The translations under genes and the position numbers were made by a program. This document shows, piece by piece, positions 54,930 to 64,000 of a DNA stretch of 64,000 nucleotides (its first letter is position 1; the number at the start of each line of letters is the position of its first letter). The notes beneath the pieces were generated by a model. That model was not told the origin of the DNA. It ran no database searches and saw only the letters and a program-made list of their open reading frames with translations. The stretch comes from Agapanthus africanus (lineage: Eukaryota > Streptophyta > Magnoliopsida > Asparagales > Amaryllidaceae), in contig CM057338.1 of assembly GCA_030015575.1 (NCBI GenBank), positions 307,523,827 to 307,587,826 of the forward strand. Direction: 5' to 3'.

Positions 54930-57777
54930 TGTCACACCCCGCTTCCCAGTGTATGGGCAGAGGGCGTGACGGGTCACGCGACGTATTTACTCATAATTAA
55001 ATATGCTAAGTGTATCTAAGCAATATAAAATGAAATATACACAAGAGACATGATGTAAATGAACATCAACTTTATTTATTAACATTCTTTTTACAATACA
55101 ATGGAAAGTAAATACATGGATGAAAGCAATGCCTAAACAGTGGCATAACAGAAATGAAAATGGAATAAGTACAAGTGGTTACAGCTCTGGGTCTTCGGTG
55201 TAATGCTCAGGGGCCTGCTCCAAATGCTCCTGACTGGTCTCGTACTTCTCAGCGTCGGGTCCTTCTGACAACATTCCAAATAAGAAGAGAAATAGGAATG
55301 TCGTCAGCGAACAATCGCTCGGTAAGTCCCAAAGATGAGGGAGAAGTAGAATCGACACATAGAGAGTATAGTTTTATAATGTTTTATTACAATGTTAACG
55401 CAGTTGTTTGTAGCTTGGTACAGAAGATGCCAGTGTATACGAGAGGAGTCCAACTTACACCGTGGACTTTGGTAACCCGTAGTATAAGGCTCCATCAATA
55501 ATACTACGGAACAACGGTATGGATGTAATTACATCTTAAGTGACTATCTCGTGCCACCTTTAACATGTTCCGTACCAGTCTACCCCTTATAACCCCGTAG
55601 TGTTTATTGTATTGATTGTATTGATTGTACGGAATGTATTGTGTTGTATTGTCTTGTATTATAAATTGTATAGATGGATGACTTGCCAAAACTATGATAT
55701 CAATAATGGAACGGATATAGTGGATGAACATGTAGATGGAATATATTCATGGTTCGGTTCGGTCAATATAGATTGAATAAATTGAATGGATGAATTCATA
55801 TTGAATTGTTGTATTGCAATTTTATACTTGAATCATATTCAAGTCAGATTGATTATATTCTGACTTAGTCTGAGTCAGACCATTAGAAAAGAAATTGAAG
55901 TTCTGAATTATGTTTTGGTGCTATCGGTAACTGCACATGGACGGCAGGATTTGTGTCTTTTTCAAAGACAATTACCGTGTTGATAATACAGTTATTAGAT
56001 TGTCTAGCTTAGATAGGCAAGCACCCATATCTCCGGCTCCCTGAGGCTCAAGAGACTGGTCCCGCTTAAACCTATGTTTACTAGGGTCCGTATTGTAATT
56101 TTAGTATAACTTGAGGGGTTTTATGTAAAAATAGTTTTGGTATAATTTCAAAATAACCTCAAGCATTCAATTATCGTATTTAGGGTTTTCATTGATGTAT
56201 ATTTTATAAATGTGACATTTCTAGTGAATAAAATCTAATTTCATAATATATGATATTTATTTGTAATATGAATATTGTTTTGAATTATCATGGTAGTTTC
56301 ATGTAATATTTGACTTCTTTTCTTGAGTTTTGGAAACATGGAATATTATATATATTTAAAATAAGTATTTTGGTAATAATTATATATACATATTTAATGA
56401 AAATAATTTTATTTATTTTCTTGTAAAAAATCTCATTTTCTAAAGAAAAATGTATAAAAAAAGTCTATCGAGACCGAATGCTCCTTGCGGAGGTCTGCAT
56501 CTCCCTCTACTAAGCCCGAGGATGTGCGATAATCCACACCATCCCGAATGAGGTCCCCAAAATAGGTTATAGAGGTGCAATTGCATGGAAAGTTAAACAC
56601 ACTTTTTAAAGAAAACGGTTTTATAAGTTAAAGGTATTTATTTGCAAAATCATATTTCCCGTATTCTATTATCCCAAGATTCATCGTGCTATGATAGATA
56701 TGTGTGTTGTGATGAGGTAGGTCATTACCTCGTGAACTATCTAAAAGTATAGCAACGAATTAAAGTTATAATGTCGAAATGAATAGTTTGTGGTATTTTA
56801 TTGTAAAAATGCGATAAATGTCACAAAAATAATTATTTTGATGTGAAACTTGTTTTATTGAGTTTGTTAATATTTATTAATCAACATATGAGAATATAGT
56901 TTTATCTTGTTAAAGAAAAGTGTAGTTTTAAAAGAAAACCGAATCGAAAGTCGGACCAACTCCGCTTCCGACGGATTTTAGAAATGAAACTTTTTAAAGT
57001 ATAAGATGAGAAGGAAAATGGGACTTACAGGCTTGGGGTCAAGAGAGGAGAGAGGGGATCCTAAAGAGAGCTTCGGGACGTCGATTTTTTGCCGGAATCT
57101 CCTCGGAAGTTCGTCGGAGCTTCGCACATCACTAACTCCACTTGTACACTAAAAGACTTGGGATTTTGGTATAATTTTTGCAAGAGAATTCTGAGTGAGA
57201 GAAATGTAAGATGGAGTGGGTATTTATAGGACAATTTAGGGTTTAGGGGGTAATGAAAAATGCATTTAAATTTTCATTAAAATGGAATTTAAAGGGGTTT
57301 TATTATTCTTTGTAAATGTACAGAAAATAAACAATACTGGAGTTATGGGGGTAGTCCAAGGGTCTAAAGTTTACAAAAAAATAGGGTTTGGGCTAGGGAA
57401 AACTGACGGCGCCGGTCTATGGGTCCTTCTCGCCGGTCCGATCATGGAGGTGGGTGCTTGGATTGGGGCCACGTGTCCCTAACGCTTCAACTAGCCTATT
57501 TAACATGTTTGATTATTTTGTAACTTATCCTATTACGTGTGTTGCACGTATAGACTCTTGGACTTCTAAAAGGTTAAAAGAAAATAAAACAAAAAGATAA
57601 TGTGGCTGATGAGATTTGAACTCTAGTGCTATGGTTCAGCAGTGCAAGGTCTTACCAGTGAGCTACAAGCTCTTTCTTGCTATTCAAAATCAAATCAAAC
57701 TTATAACTTGTGCTCAGGCTTAGGTGTTCCTTTCTGTATTTTGAAAAAAAATCGTACAGAAAGTTAGGGTTGTTACA
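54930..57777 (-). mobile_element. 5' LTR of element G, inserted in K
   Basis: A 2848 bp LTR; on the minus strand TGTAACAACCCTAAC ... GGGAAGCGGGGTGTGACA. It is closely similar to 42750-44227 and to solo LTR C. It has the tRNA-like segment (57605-57675) and the GCAA hairpin (about 56472-56498). To its right the pol of K continues. The TSD would be TCTTT (57778-57782), whose partner is not in the window. Confidence 0.9.
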
Positions 57778-58760
57778 TCTTTAAAGATATGGCTCACGTA
57801 GTAGACCGGCTTCTGTACTCCTTCGACTTCTCAGACGAGCACCGAGCCAGCAGCATGATCGGATACCGTAAGGTACAGTAACAGCTCATCTCGTTCGATT
57901 GGCCGGGTGAGTAATGGGGGGAGTTGCCAGGTGCACTTTGAGTTGCCCGAAAGCGTTTTAACACTCCTCTGATAATTCAAACCTTGGGATCTTTCTCAGA
58001 GCTTTGAAGAATGGGATGCACTTTTCTCCGGATCTCGACATGAAGCGACTAAGAGCGGTCACTCTCCCCATGAGTCGCATGATCTCCAAGTTGATCTTTG
58101 GTGTGGCCATATTGAGAATGGCGCTGATCTTCTCCGGGTTAGCTTCGATTCCTCGGTGGGTAACCATGAGCCCGAGGAATTTCCCGCTAGTGACTCCGAA
58201 CGCGCACTTGGCTGAATTCAGCTTCATTTTGTACTTGCGAAGGATGTTGAATGTCTCGCCAAGATCCTTGGCGTGCTCTTCCGATGAGGTTGATTTCACG
58301 AGCATGTCGTCAACGTAAACCTCCATGTTCCTCCCGATCTGCGGTTTGAACATTTTGTTAACCAGGCGCTGGTATGTAGCCCCGGCATTTTTGAAGCTGA
58401 AGGGCATCACTTTGTAGCAATATACCCTCCGGTCCGTGGTGAACGCGGTTAGTTCTTCATCTGCCGGGTTCATACGGATCTGGTTGTAACCGGAGGAAGC
58501 GTCCATGAAACTGAGCAATTCGTGGCCTGCCGAGCTGTCCACAAGCTGGTCTATCTGAAGGAGGGGATAGTTGTCTTTCGGGCAGGCCTTGTTCAAATCT
58601 GTGAAGTCGACGCACATGCGCCACTTCCTGCTCGCCTTTTTAACCATGACTATATTCGCCAGCCATTCCGAGTATGCCACATTTCGAATGAAGTTGGCTG
58701 CAAGAAACCTATCGACCTCGTCCTCGATCGCTTTTTGTTTGATCAGAGCGAAACTTCGCT
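57778..58760 (-). pseudogene. Element K RT and start of RNase H
   Basis: Tat-lineage RT on the minus strand: VDFTDLNKACPKDNYPL, SSGYNQIRMNPADEE, CYKVMPFSFKNAGATYQRL, the catalytic YVDD (MEVYVDDMLVKS, about 58315) and KCAFGVTSGKFLG. A TAA at about 57955-57957, a frameshift and a TGA follow in the connection/RNase H region (KPVYYVSHIF is still legible), which ends at the G insertion. Upstream, to about 58760, more RT N-terminal sequence is visible in shifted frames. It is an old, dead copy. Confidence 0.87.
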
Positions 58761-59142
58761 TCTATTGTCTGACGGGTCGGGCCATCGGGTCGACCCCGAG
58801 CTTGTATGATATTACCTTGGGGTCGATCCCGGGCATGTCAGCAGGCTCCCAGGAGAAAACGTCCGAGTTTCCTCGAAGAAAGTGGATCAAGTCTTCATGT
58901 CGGGATCCCGTCAAAAGGGATCCGATCTAGACAGTTCGTTCCTTATTCCCCTCGACGAGAGGGACCTCTGCTAGCGCTTCCACCGGGGCCCCTTAGATTT
59001 CCTTCTGTTCGTCACGAGTATCCAAGGACCCCTGGAAATCATTTGCGCTTCCGAGGTCATCGCTTTGCTCTTCAGTGGTGGATGTCGCCGTGAAGCAAAT
59101 CTTGGCGATTTTCCGGTTCTCGTAAGCCCGGCCTATCCCACC
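58761..59142 (-). pseudogene. Element K protease-RT linker
   Basis: Degraded coding sequence between protease and RT on the minus strand, with acidic, frame-shifted pieces. Only its position and the continuity of neighbouring frames support the call. Confidence 0.5.
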
Positions 59143-59496
59143 TTAATCCAACGGAAACTTGATCGCGAGGTGGTAGGTCGAGATTTGAGCCCGAAGAGAG
59201 TTTAGCGTCGGAAGTCCCAGGAGTATGTTGTAGGACGAGGGGATCCTGGCGACGCTGAATTCCACCGGTACTATCTTCGTATGGCCCACTTCCCTAATGT
59301 TAAGGAAGAGGGTAACCACTCCCTCGGCCGGGATGGAGTGATTGGTAAACCCTGATAGGTTGTGGGTGGTTGGCCGTAGGTCTGATGGGCCAAGCCCCAT
59401 ACGCTGGAAGCAGTCATAGAAATGAATATCTGTCGAGCTTCCTGAGTCGACCAATATCCTTTGAACCTCGTAGCGATGGACCCGTGCGGTAATCAC
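59143..59496 (-). pseudogene. Element K protease
   Basis: A clear retropepsin: catalytic VDSGSSTDI near the N-terminus (about 59450), the middle GFTNHSIPAEGVVTL, and the closing YNILLGLPTLNSL. About 117 codons without a stop. It would cleave the polyprotein. Its DSG contrasts with the DPG of element A, in keeping with K being a different Tat subfamily. Confidence 0.85.
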
Positions 59497-61270
59497 GAGG
59501 GGTCGTTGTGAGGCAAGGATATACCGTAGAAGTCTTCATCAGTGTAGGTGATGGGATCAGCGGTCCTGCATTTCTTCCGGGGATGGTTGCTTGTTCCTTC
59601 GACGGGTAGGAGGCGGCGAATCTCGCCAGCCCCATGTGCACACCCCGAAGAAACGACCATGATTTGGTCGATCGTTAATTCGCCGGGAGGGGGATGGTTG
59701 TCGTGCTCCCTCTCTGCCTGTCGTGTTTCCCACAGGTATTTCGCCAGGTGGCCCGAGCAGATCAATTCCTCGATATAGTCACAGAGTTGTTTGCAGTTCT
59801 CGATCGAGTGTCCCTGCGATCTATGGAAGGCGCGGTACGGGCCCCGGGTCCGTTTAGTTGTTTTATTGGTGACCAGAGGGAGCTTGAAGAATCGCTCGCC
59901 TTTTGCCTCCTCTAACAGCTTGTTTTGAGAGATGTTGAGTGGAGTATAATCTTGGAACTTTAGGGAGTATGGCTTTGGCCGGTCGACCTTCTTCTTCTCT
60001 TCTCTGCCCCTCTTCTTTTGGTCAGCCTGGTCGCTCCGGGGTAGGTTTGCGTTTACCTCAGACTCGAATTGGATTTCTCGCTCGGTCTAAGCTTTTACTT
60101 TGGCCATGGTCTTAGGTTGTGCTAATGTAAAGGAGCGGAGCCACTCCTTGTGCCTAAGACCCGACTTCAGAACGGTGATGACAGTTTTGTCCCGGTGCTC
60201 GAGAACTTCAAGAAGAGCATTGTAGAAGCGAGTGACGTATCCTTTAAAGGATTCCTTGTCCCCGATCTTTATGGTGAAGAGGTAATCGACATTCCGCTTC
60301 TGTTATCTGTTCCCGACGAAATGTCCAAGGAACTGGGTGGCCAGCTCATCAAAGGTAGAGATGGAGCATGGCGTGAGTCCTCGGAACCAGTCTTGTCCAG
60401 CCCGGATGAGAGTGGCGGGAAATGCTCGGCATTGTGCAGCGTCGGAGTTATTCTGGAAGCTCATGCCCGCCGTGAATGCGTCCAGATGGTCCTTCGGGTT
60501 GGACTTCTCATCGAAAAAGGCCACCTTAGGAAGTTTGTTTCTGGACGAGACGTGTACGGCGAGCAACTCTTCGGTTAAGGGCTTTGTAAGCAAGTCGGCG
60601 GCATACCTGGCCCCCTCGCTCGATGGGTGACCCTCCCGATGTATACCCTCGATTTTCTTTTCGAGGGCGTCGAGACGACTGTGGTACCCCGAGGATTCGG
60701 CATGGTCGGAGTAGTGGTCATTCCTGCTTGTAGCCTGCAACCGGCTGCGACTCCGGTTCCATTCTATCAAATTCCTCAGGTCCCCCGATGTGGTCCTTCT
60801 TGAGTCCTCACGGCGAGTGCCATTCGTGTGATCCCGTTGAGGGAGGGGGTGTCGGTTATTTCTGGGTGCAGGCGAGCTGACCGATACCTCCTCGGGAGGG
60901 ACAGGAACGCGACGGGCTTCAGGGCGATGGGCTCTTTTGTGAAAACACGACGTGGGGCCATATGGCGTCCAGCGGGTCATAGAATCGGTCGCCGCGGGGG
61001 ATCTGTGGTCGCCGGAGTGAGCAAGACGTTGTTCAGTGGTGCCAGCGTGGGCGGCATTATCTCCCCCTCTGTGGAGGTCATGATCCCCGGGACCTGGGGG
61101 GCTGGGCCCGCCTTTTGGACGCGGACAAGGGCATCCACTATGGACGCGAGCCTATTAATCCTTGCCGAGAGGGCGTGGATGGCATTCGGTGGGGGAGTAG
61201 ATCCGTCCGCGCCTCCATTGTGGGGAGGGCAGCGGCTTATGCTGGGATTGCCACGGTCTTCGCTTGCCAT
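59497..61270 (-). pseudogene. Element K gag
   Basis: Reads from Met near 61270 (MASEDRGNPS), about 50 bp after the primer site, through an ALSARINRLASIVDAL helix. After a frameshift near 60977 comes an Arg-rich stretch. Then the capsid domain follows: VAFFDEKSNPKDHLDAFTAG, FPATLIRAGQDWFRGLTPCS and FDELATQFLGHFV (60300-60530). Downstream pieces (60300-59500) are broken by stops and shifts and lead into a nucleocapsid-type segment and protease. Tat-lineage Gag by position and motif. Confidence 0.8.
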
Positions 61271-61319
61271 GTAGTCGAGAGCGGAAGATCAACTTTTGAT
61301 GGGTAGAAAAATTTACGCT

Positions 61320-61337
61320 TCCCTCAGACGGCGCCAA
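61320..61337 (-). other. Primer binding site of element K
   Basis: TTGGCGCCGTCTGAGGGAAG-type site on the minus strand, one to two nt from the LTR end. TGGCGCCGTCTG is a common primer site of plant Tat/Athila elements and differs from that of A and F. Confidence 0.85.
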
Positions 61338-61338
61338 C

Positions 61339-62100
61339 TGATGGAGGTTTGGATCTCCTTCAGATGTTGTCCTCCGTCGATCTGTCGTAAGCGTTGGTGA
61401 ACGGCTGAGATTGGTGTTGAGGGTTGCCTCCTTGAGCATGTGGATCTCAGTGGACTTGTTTTGAGGCAAAGCCAAGCTATCTGCAAAAGAAGTCCCGGGG
61501 TGGTTGTACCACCGTGGACCCTCTGACGATCAAGTTAGCCGAGGAATTTGGGCAGAGTAGCGGCTTATTAGAATAAAATTGCATTACTTGAGTCATCTGA
61601 GAGGGGAGTTTTATAGTGGTCCCTTGGAGTGGGCTGGCGCGAGATCTTCGCCGTCGGTTACCCCCCTGATGTTACGCCTGCGTGAATGACGAGATCCCCC
61701 CATTAATGACGAGATACGCTCATTAATAGGGGGGATACGATGGCATAGAACGCGGGATGTTGGGTGGCGGATATCTCGCTTCTGGCGAGATACGCGGCGC
61801 CGTGGTGGAGGCGCTTGGACTCTGCGTGCTTGGTTGCTCGGTAGAACCGGAGAGGCTTAGCTCGACGGGAGGCTTGGAGACGAGCAGGGAAGGCTGAGGA
61901 AACTCAGCGTGTAGGAAGGCTCAGAGGCGAGCCGATGATTATTTGTAAGATGAGCATAGGAGTGTTCAGGTATCCATCGAAGGTCAAATCAAGCCTCGGG
62001 ATGATAGCCCGCGGAAGGCCTTCAATGCATCATGTTTGTTCTTGTTCCGTGAGCCCCGGGACATGTCATCTACCACGTGTCATGAACTGGGGAGTTCCCA
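61339..62100 (-). mobile_element. 5' LTR of element K, outer end uncertain
   Basis: The inner end is fixed by the primer site (minus strand ...CCTCCATCA). A TATA box ACTATAAAACTCC (minus, 61605-61617) puts the RNA start near 61580. The outer end lies somewhere between about 62030 and 62110 (candidates near CACGTGTCA at about 62083 or TGAGCA at about 62109). No second LTR is in the window. Confidence 0.65.
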
Positions 62101-62109
62101 CTTATGAGC

Positions 62110-62547
62110 ATCATCCCAATCCATATCATCATGACTTTTCAGATTAAAATGTTGCATAGCCCTAAAAATAGAGTAGTTTAAATAATTACTTCTACTCTTG
62201 GAAAAAAGGGATTTCAAATAAAAAGTAGTGTAGCATAACAGGCTCGTGGGTCTTATCCGGTTCGAACATATAACCTCTATACTCACAATACAATTTCCGA
62301 ACTAATAAACTTTTTCCTTGAATGGATTATATTAATCTGTGTAGTTCCATAATCGAATGCAAAAACATAGCAACCTAAATAGGTTTGTTGTTGCCTTGAT
62401 AGGACTCGAGCCTCTGCCTGTCCTATCTATAGTACTTCTAAAAGCAGATTCGAGTTGATTTTCGCCTACGATGTAGCAAAAAATATTAGTATAAAATATC
62501 AAATCAAATTTCTTATATCAATATTTTTTGAAACAAAAGAATATATT
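62110..62547. other. No gene seen
   Basis: About 440 bp of AT-rich sequence between the K LTR and the next LTR-like edge. Possible older flanking DNA. I recognise nothing in it. Confidence 0.5.
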
Positions 62548-63235
62548 TGTCACGACCCGAAATTGGCACGTGACGGCCCTTAAACTACGCAACGTCTACA
62601 GGCGTAACGCAATTTAAGTAAGCCGAAAACCCAACAATCTAAACCATCAAAAGTAGTAAGTGATAATAACATTTTCAAAACTTTTGAAATCTCAATCAAA
62701 TTCTTTAAAGTCCAACTTTATTTCTTTTAAAATTTGACAGCACCTCCTTTATAAAGCAAGCCCCCAAAAAGGGTACAACATAAATATATAAGTAAAGCAT
62801 CCCCAACGGGAGCAAATCCACGCCCAAAGACGGAAACCAACCACCACAAGCAAATATACGACGCCGTAGCAAAAAAAAAAGACGATATAAATAAAACTGC
62901 ATAAAAGATCTCCAAGTCACAAAATAATACAATATCGTCGTCTCTAAATCAATACATGAAAATAGTAGATGGAGAGTACATGGTACAACGAATATACAAT
63001 GTGCAATATCGGATAACCGCAAAACCCACCTATAGCAAAACTGTACACTGTCAGCCGTAGTGGTATCCGCTGCAAAAGATGATATGATAGGTAGAAAAAC
63101 CCTGCCTCTGACTGCTCTGAGGGACAACCTGCAAAACACTGTGGCACAACGGGGGTAAGTTGCCAACTCATGAATAGTAAATAACATATGCAGGTAATCG
63201 CAAGTATGCACGTACAGCGCGAATCTAACATATGC

Positions 63236-63380
63236 AAGCGGATAGCAATAAATGGCAATATGTATGCAACAGTCATGAAAGGTACTCTATCAGGTACTAC
63301 TAATACACGAAACAATAAATGGCAATATGTATATGCAACAGTCATGAAAGGTACTCTATCAGGTACTACTAATACATGAA
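63236..63380. repeat. Tandem duplication of about 72 bp
   Basis: Two adjacent copies sharing CAATAAATGGCAATATGTAT and CATGAAAGGTACTCTATCAG, differing by a few bases. Confidence 0.9.
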
Positions 63381-63424
63381 GCAATGCATATCAAATAAAT
63401 ACGGAGTACGGAATAAAATATGCA

Positions 63425-63640
63425 ATCCTCGCATCGACCATATAGGCCCCTCACATCGACCATATAGGCCCCACTCGTATCGACCATATAGGCCCCTCAC
63501 ATCGACCATATAGGCCCCACTCGTATCGAGTACATAGGCCTCTCGCATCGACCATATAGGCCCCACTCGTATCGAGCACATAGGCCCCTCACATCGACCA
63601 TATAGGCCCCTCATATCGACCATATAGGCCCCACTCATAT
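63425..63640. repeat. Tandem array of 22/24 bp units
   Basis: About nine to ten units of ATCGACCATATAGGCCCC followed by either TCAC or ACTCGT. The two endings largely alternate, giving a 46 bp dimer. Some units carry ATCGAGTACATAGG or ATCGAGCACATAGG. Confidence 0.92.
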
Positions 63641-63689
63641 ATAATGAATAAGTATATTTGCATAGATCATTATGATGATATATTATATA

Positions 63690-63800
63690 GGTGTATATAT
63701 ATAACAGCGTCCCATACCACTGATATATATATATATATATATATATATACGATGGGTATACATATATATATCAGCGTCCCATACTACTGATATATATATG
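63690..63800. repeat. TA microsatellite between copies of a 15 bp phrase
   Basis: TA runs (for example 63723-63748) sit between two copies of CAGCGTCCCATAC plus ACTGATATATAT (about 63704 and 63772). Confidence 0.85.
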
Positions 63801-64000
63801 CAGGAGTAAAACAATCCAGAAAATATCATATGAAAACCATATCTCAATGCGAAATACATGAATATAATATATGAAACATGAAACGGTAATATGAGCATAT
63901 AAGGAAAAACCGCTATTTAATTGCAATAAGTTATTAAGTATTTCATGCGGTTCCAAATTCTCCAAAACCAAACGCAACATCATATAAAGGTGAACATGTA

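Larger units (their letters stand above)
62548..64000 (-). mobile_element. Partial chromovirus-type LTR candidate at window end
   Basis: Begins TGTCACGACCCG at 62548, which on the minus strand is an LTR end CGGGTCGTGACA, the usual close of plant chromovirus LTRs. No coding frame follows to the window edge; AT-rich sequence and short arrays do. The other end is outside, so this is a motif-based call only. Confidence 0.45.

Noticed and set aside
62200-62480. Organellar tRNA fragments (GGTTCGAAC-like phrases)
   Set aside because: Only isolated short matches to T-loop sequence, with no surrounding cloverleaf.

Overview
This window is plant nuclear DNA, almost certainly from a large, repeat-rich angiosperm genome. 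I found no host gene, no rRNA or tRNA gene and no CRISPR array. Nearly everything I can name is Ty3/gypsy LTR retrotransposon sequence, nested several layers deep. The evidence is plant-type primer binding sites, polypurine tracts, TG...CA long terminal repeats, target-site duplications (TSDs), and Gag/protease/RT/RNase H/integrase sequence of two lineages: Tat (a second, archaeal-type RNase H after the usual one) and chromovirus (C-terminal chromodomain). I label the elements by letter.

Left part (1-19.9 kb). An unassigned LTR-like stretch (1-1096) is followed by the 3' end of a plus-strand Tat element, L0: a tandem-repeat 3' region, a polypurine tract and the 3' LTR (3204-4667). L0 sits inside the protease region of an older, decayed plus-strand Tat element, E2, whose pol runs 4668-12564. 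E2 is also split by a 2.8 kb solo chromovirus LTR, C (7006-9794, near-perfect 5 bp TSD). After E2 integrase comes a long mosaic 3' region made of short tandem arrays, a broken antisense ORF (15292-15808), a 2.7 kb block packed with tiny hairpins (15.84-18.53 kb) and a 48 bp array.

Middle (19.9-42.7 kb). A chromovirus LTR, D (19945-22917), is followed by a tRNA-Met-type primer binding site and a pol remnant. Then come a second LTR candidate, H, with its own primer site, and 1.9 kb of unassigned DNA. From 27706 to 42749 lies a minus-strand Tat element, A: 5' LTR 41414-42749, gag, protease, and an uninterrupted 895-codon RT-RNase H-archaeal RNase H frame. A is cut at 27705/27706. A recent chromovirus, B (31773-38669, TSD ATGTG), has inserted between A gag and protease. 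B has an internal 5' deletion, an apparent 69 bp intron in integrase, and a chromodomain.

Right part (42.7-64 kb). A lies in the 3' LTR of a gag-only minus-strand chromovirus, G (5' LTR 54930-57777). G is interrupted in gag by F (45464-54572, TSD CTTCT), a complete, apparently young Tat-derived element. F has both LTRs, primer site, polypurine tract and a long repeat-array 3' region, but no pol. Its only ORF is a rearranged Gag that lacks the capsid domain and carries a duplicated Cys/His module. G in turn sits in the RNase H region of an old minus-strand Tat element, K (pol, protease, gag, primer site, and 5' LTR to about 62.1 kb). The end of the window (62548-64000) looks like the edge of another chromovirus-type LTR with short arrays.

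Inferred insertion order: K, then G, then F and A independently into G, then B into A; and E2, then C and L0. Full-length copies elsewhere in the genome would have to supply Pol to F and G. The most unusual signals are the capsid-less Gag of F and its shuffled Cys/His module, the hairpin-packed block, the multi-family tandem arrays of the Tat 3' regions, the antisense ORF, the integrase intron, and tRNA-like and structured RNA motifs conserved inside the chromovirus LTRs.
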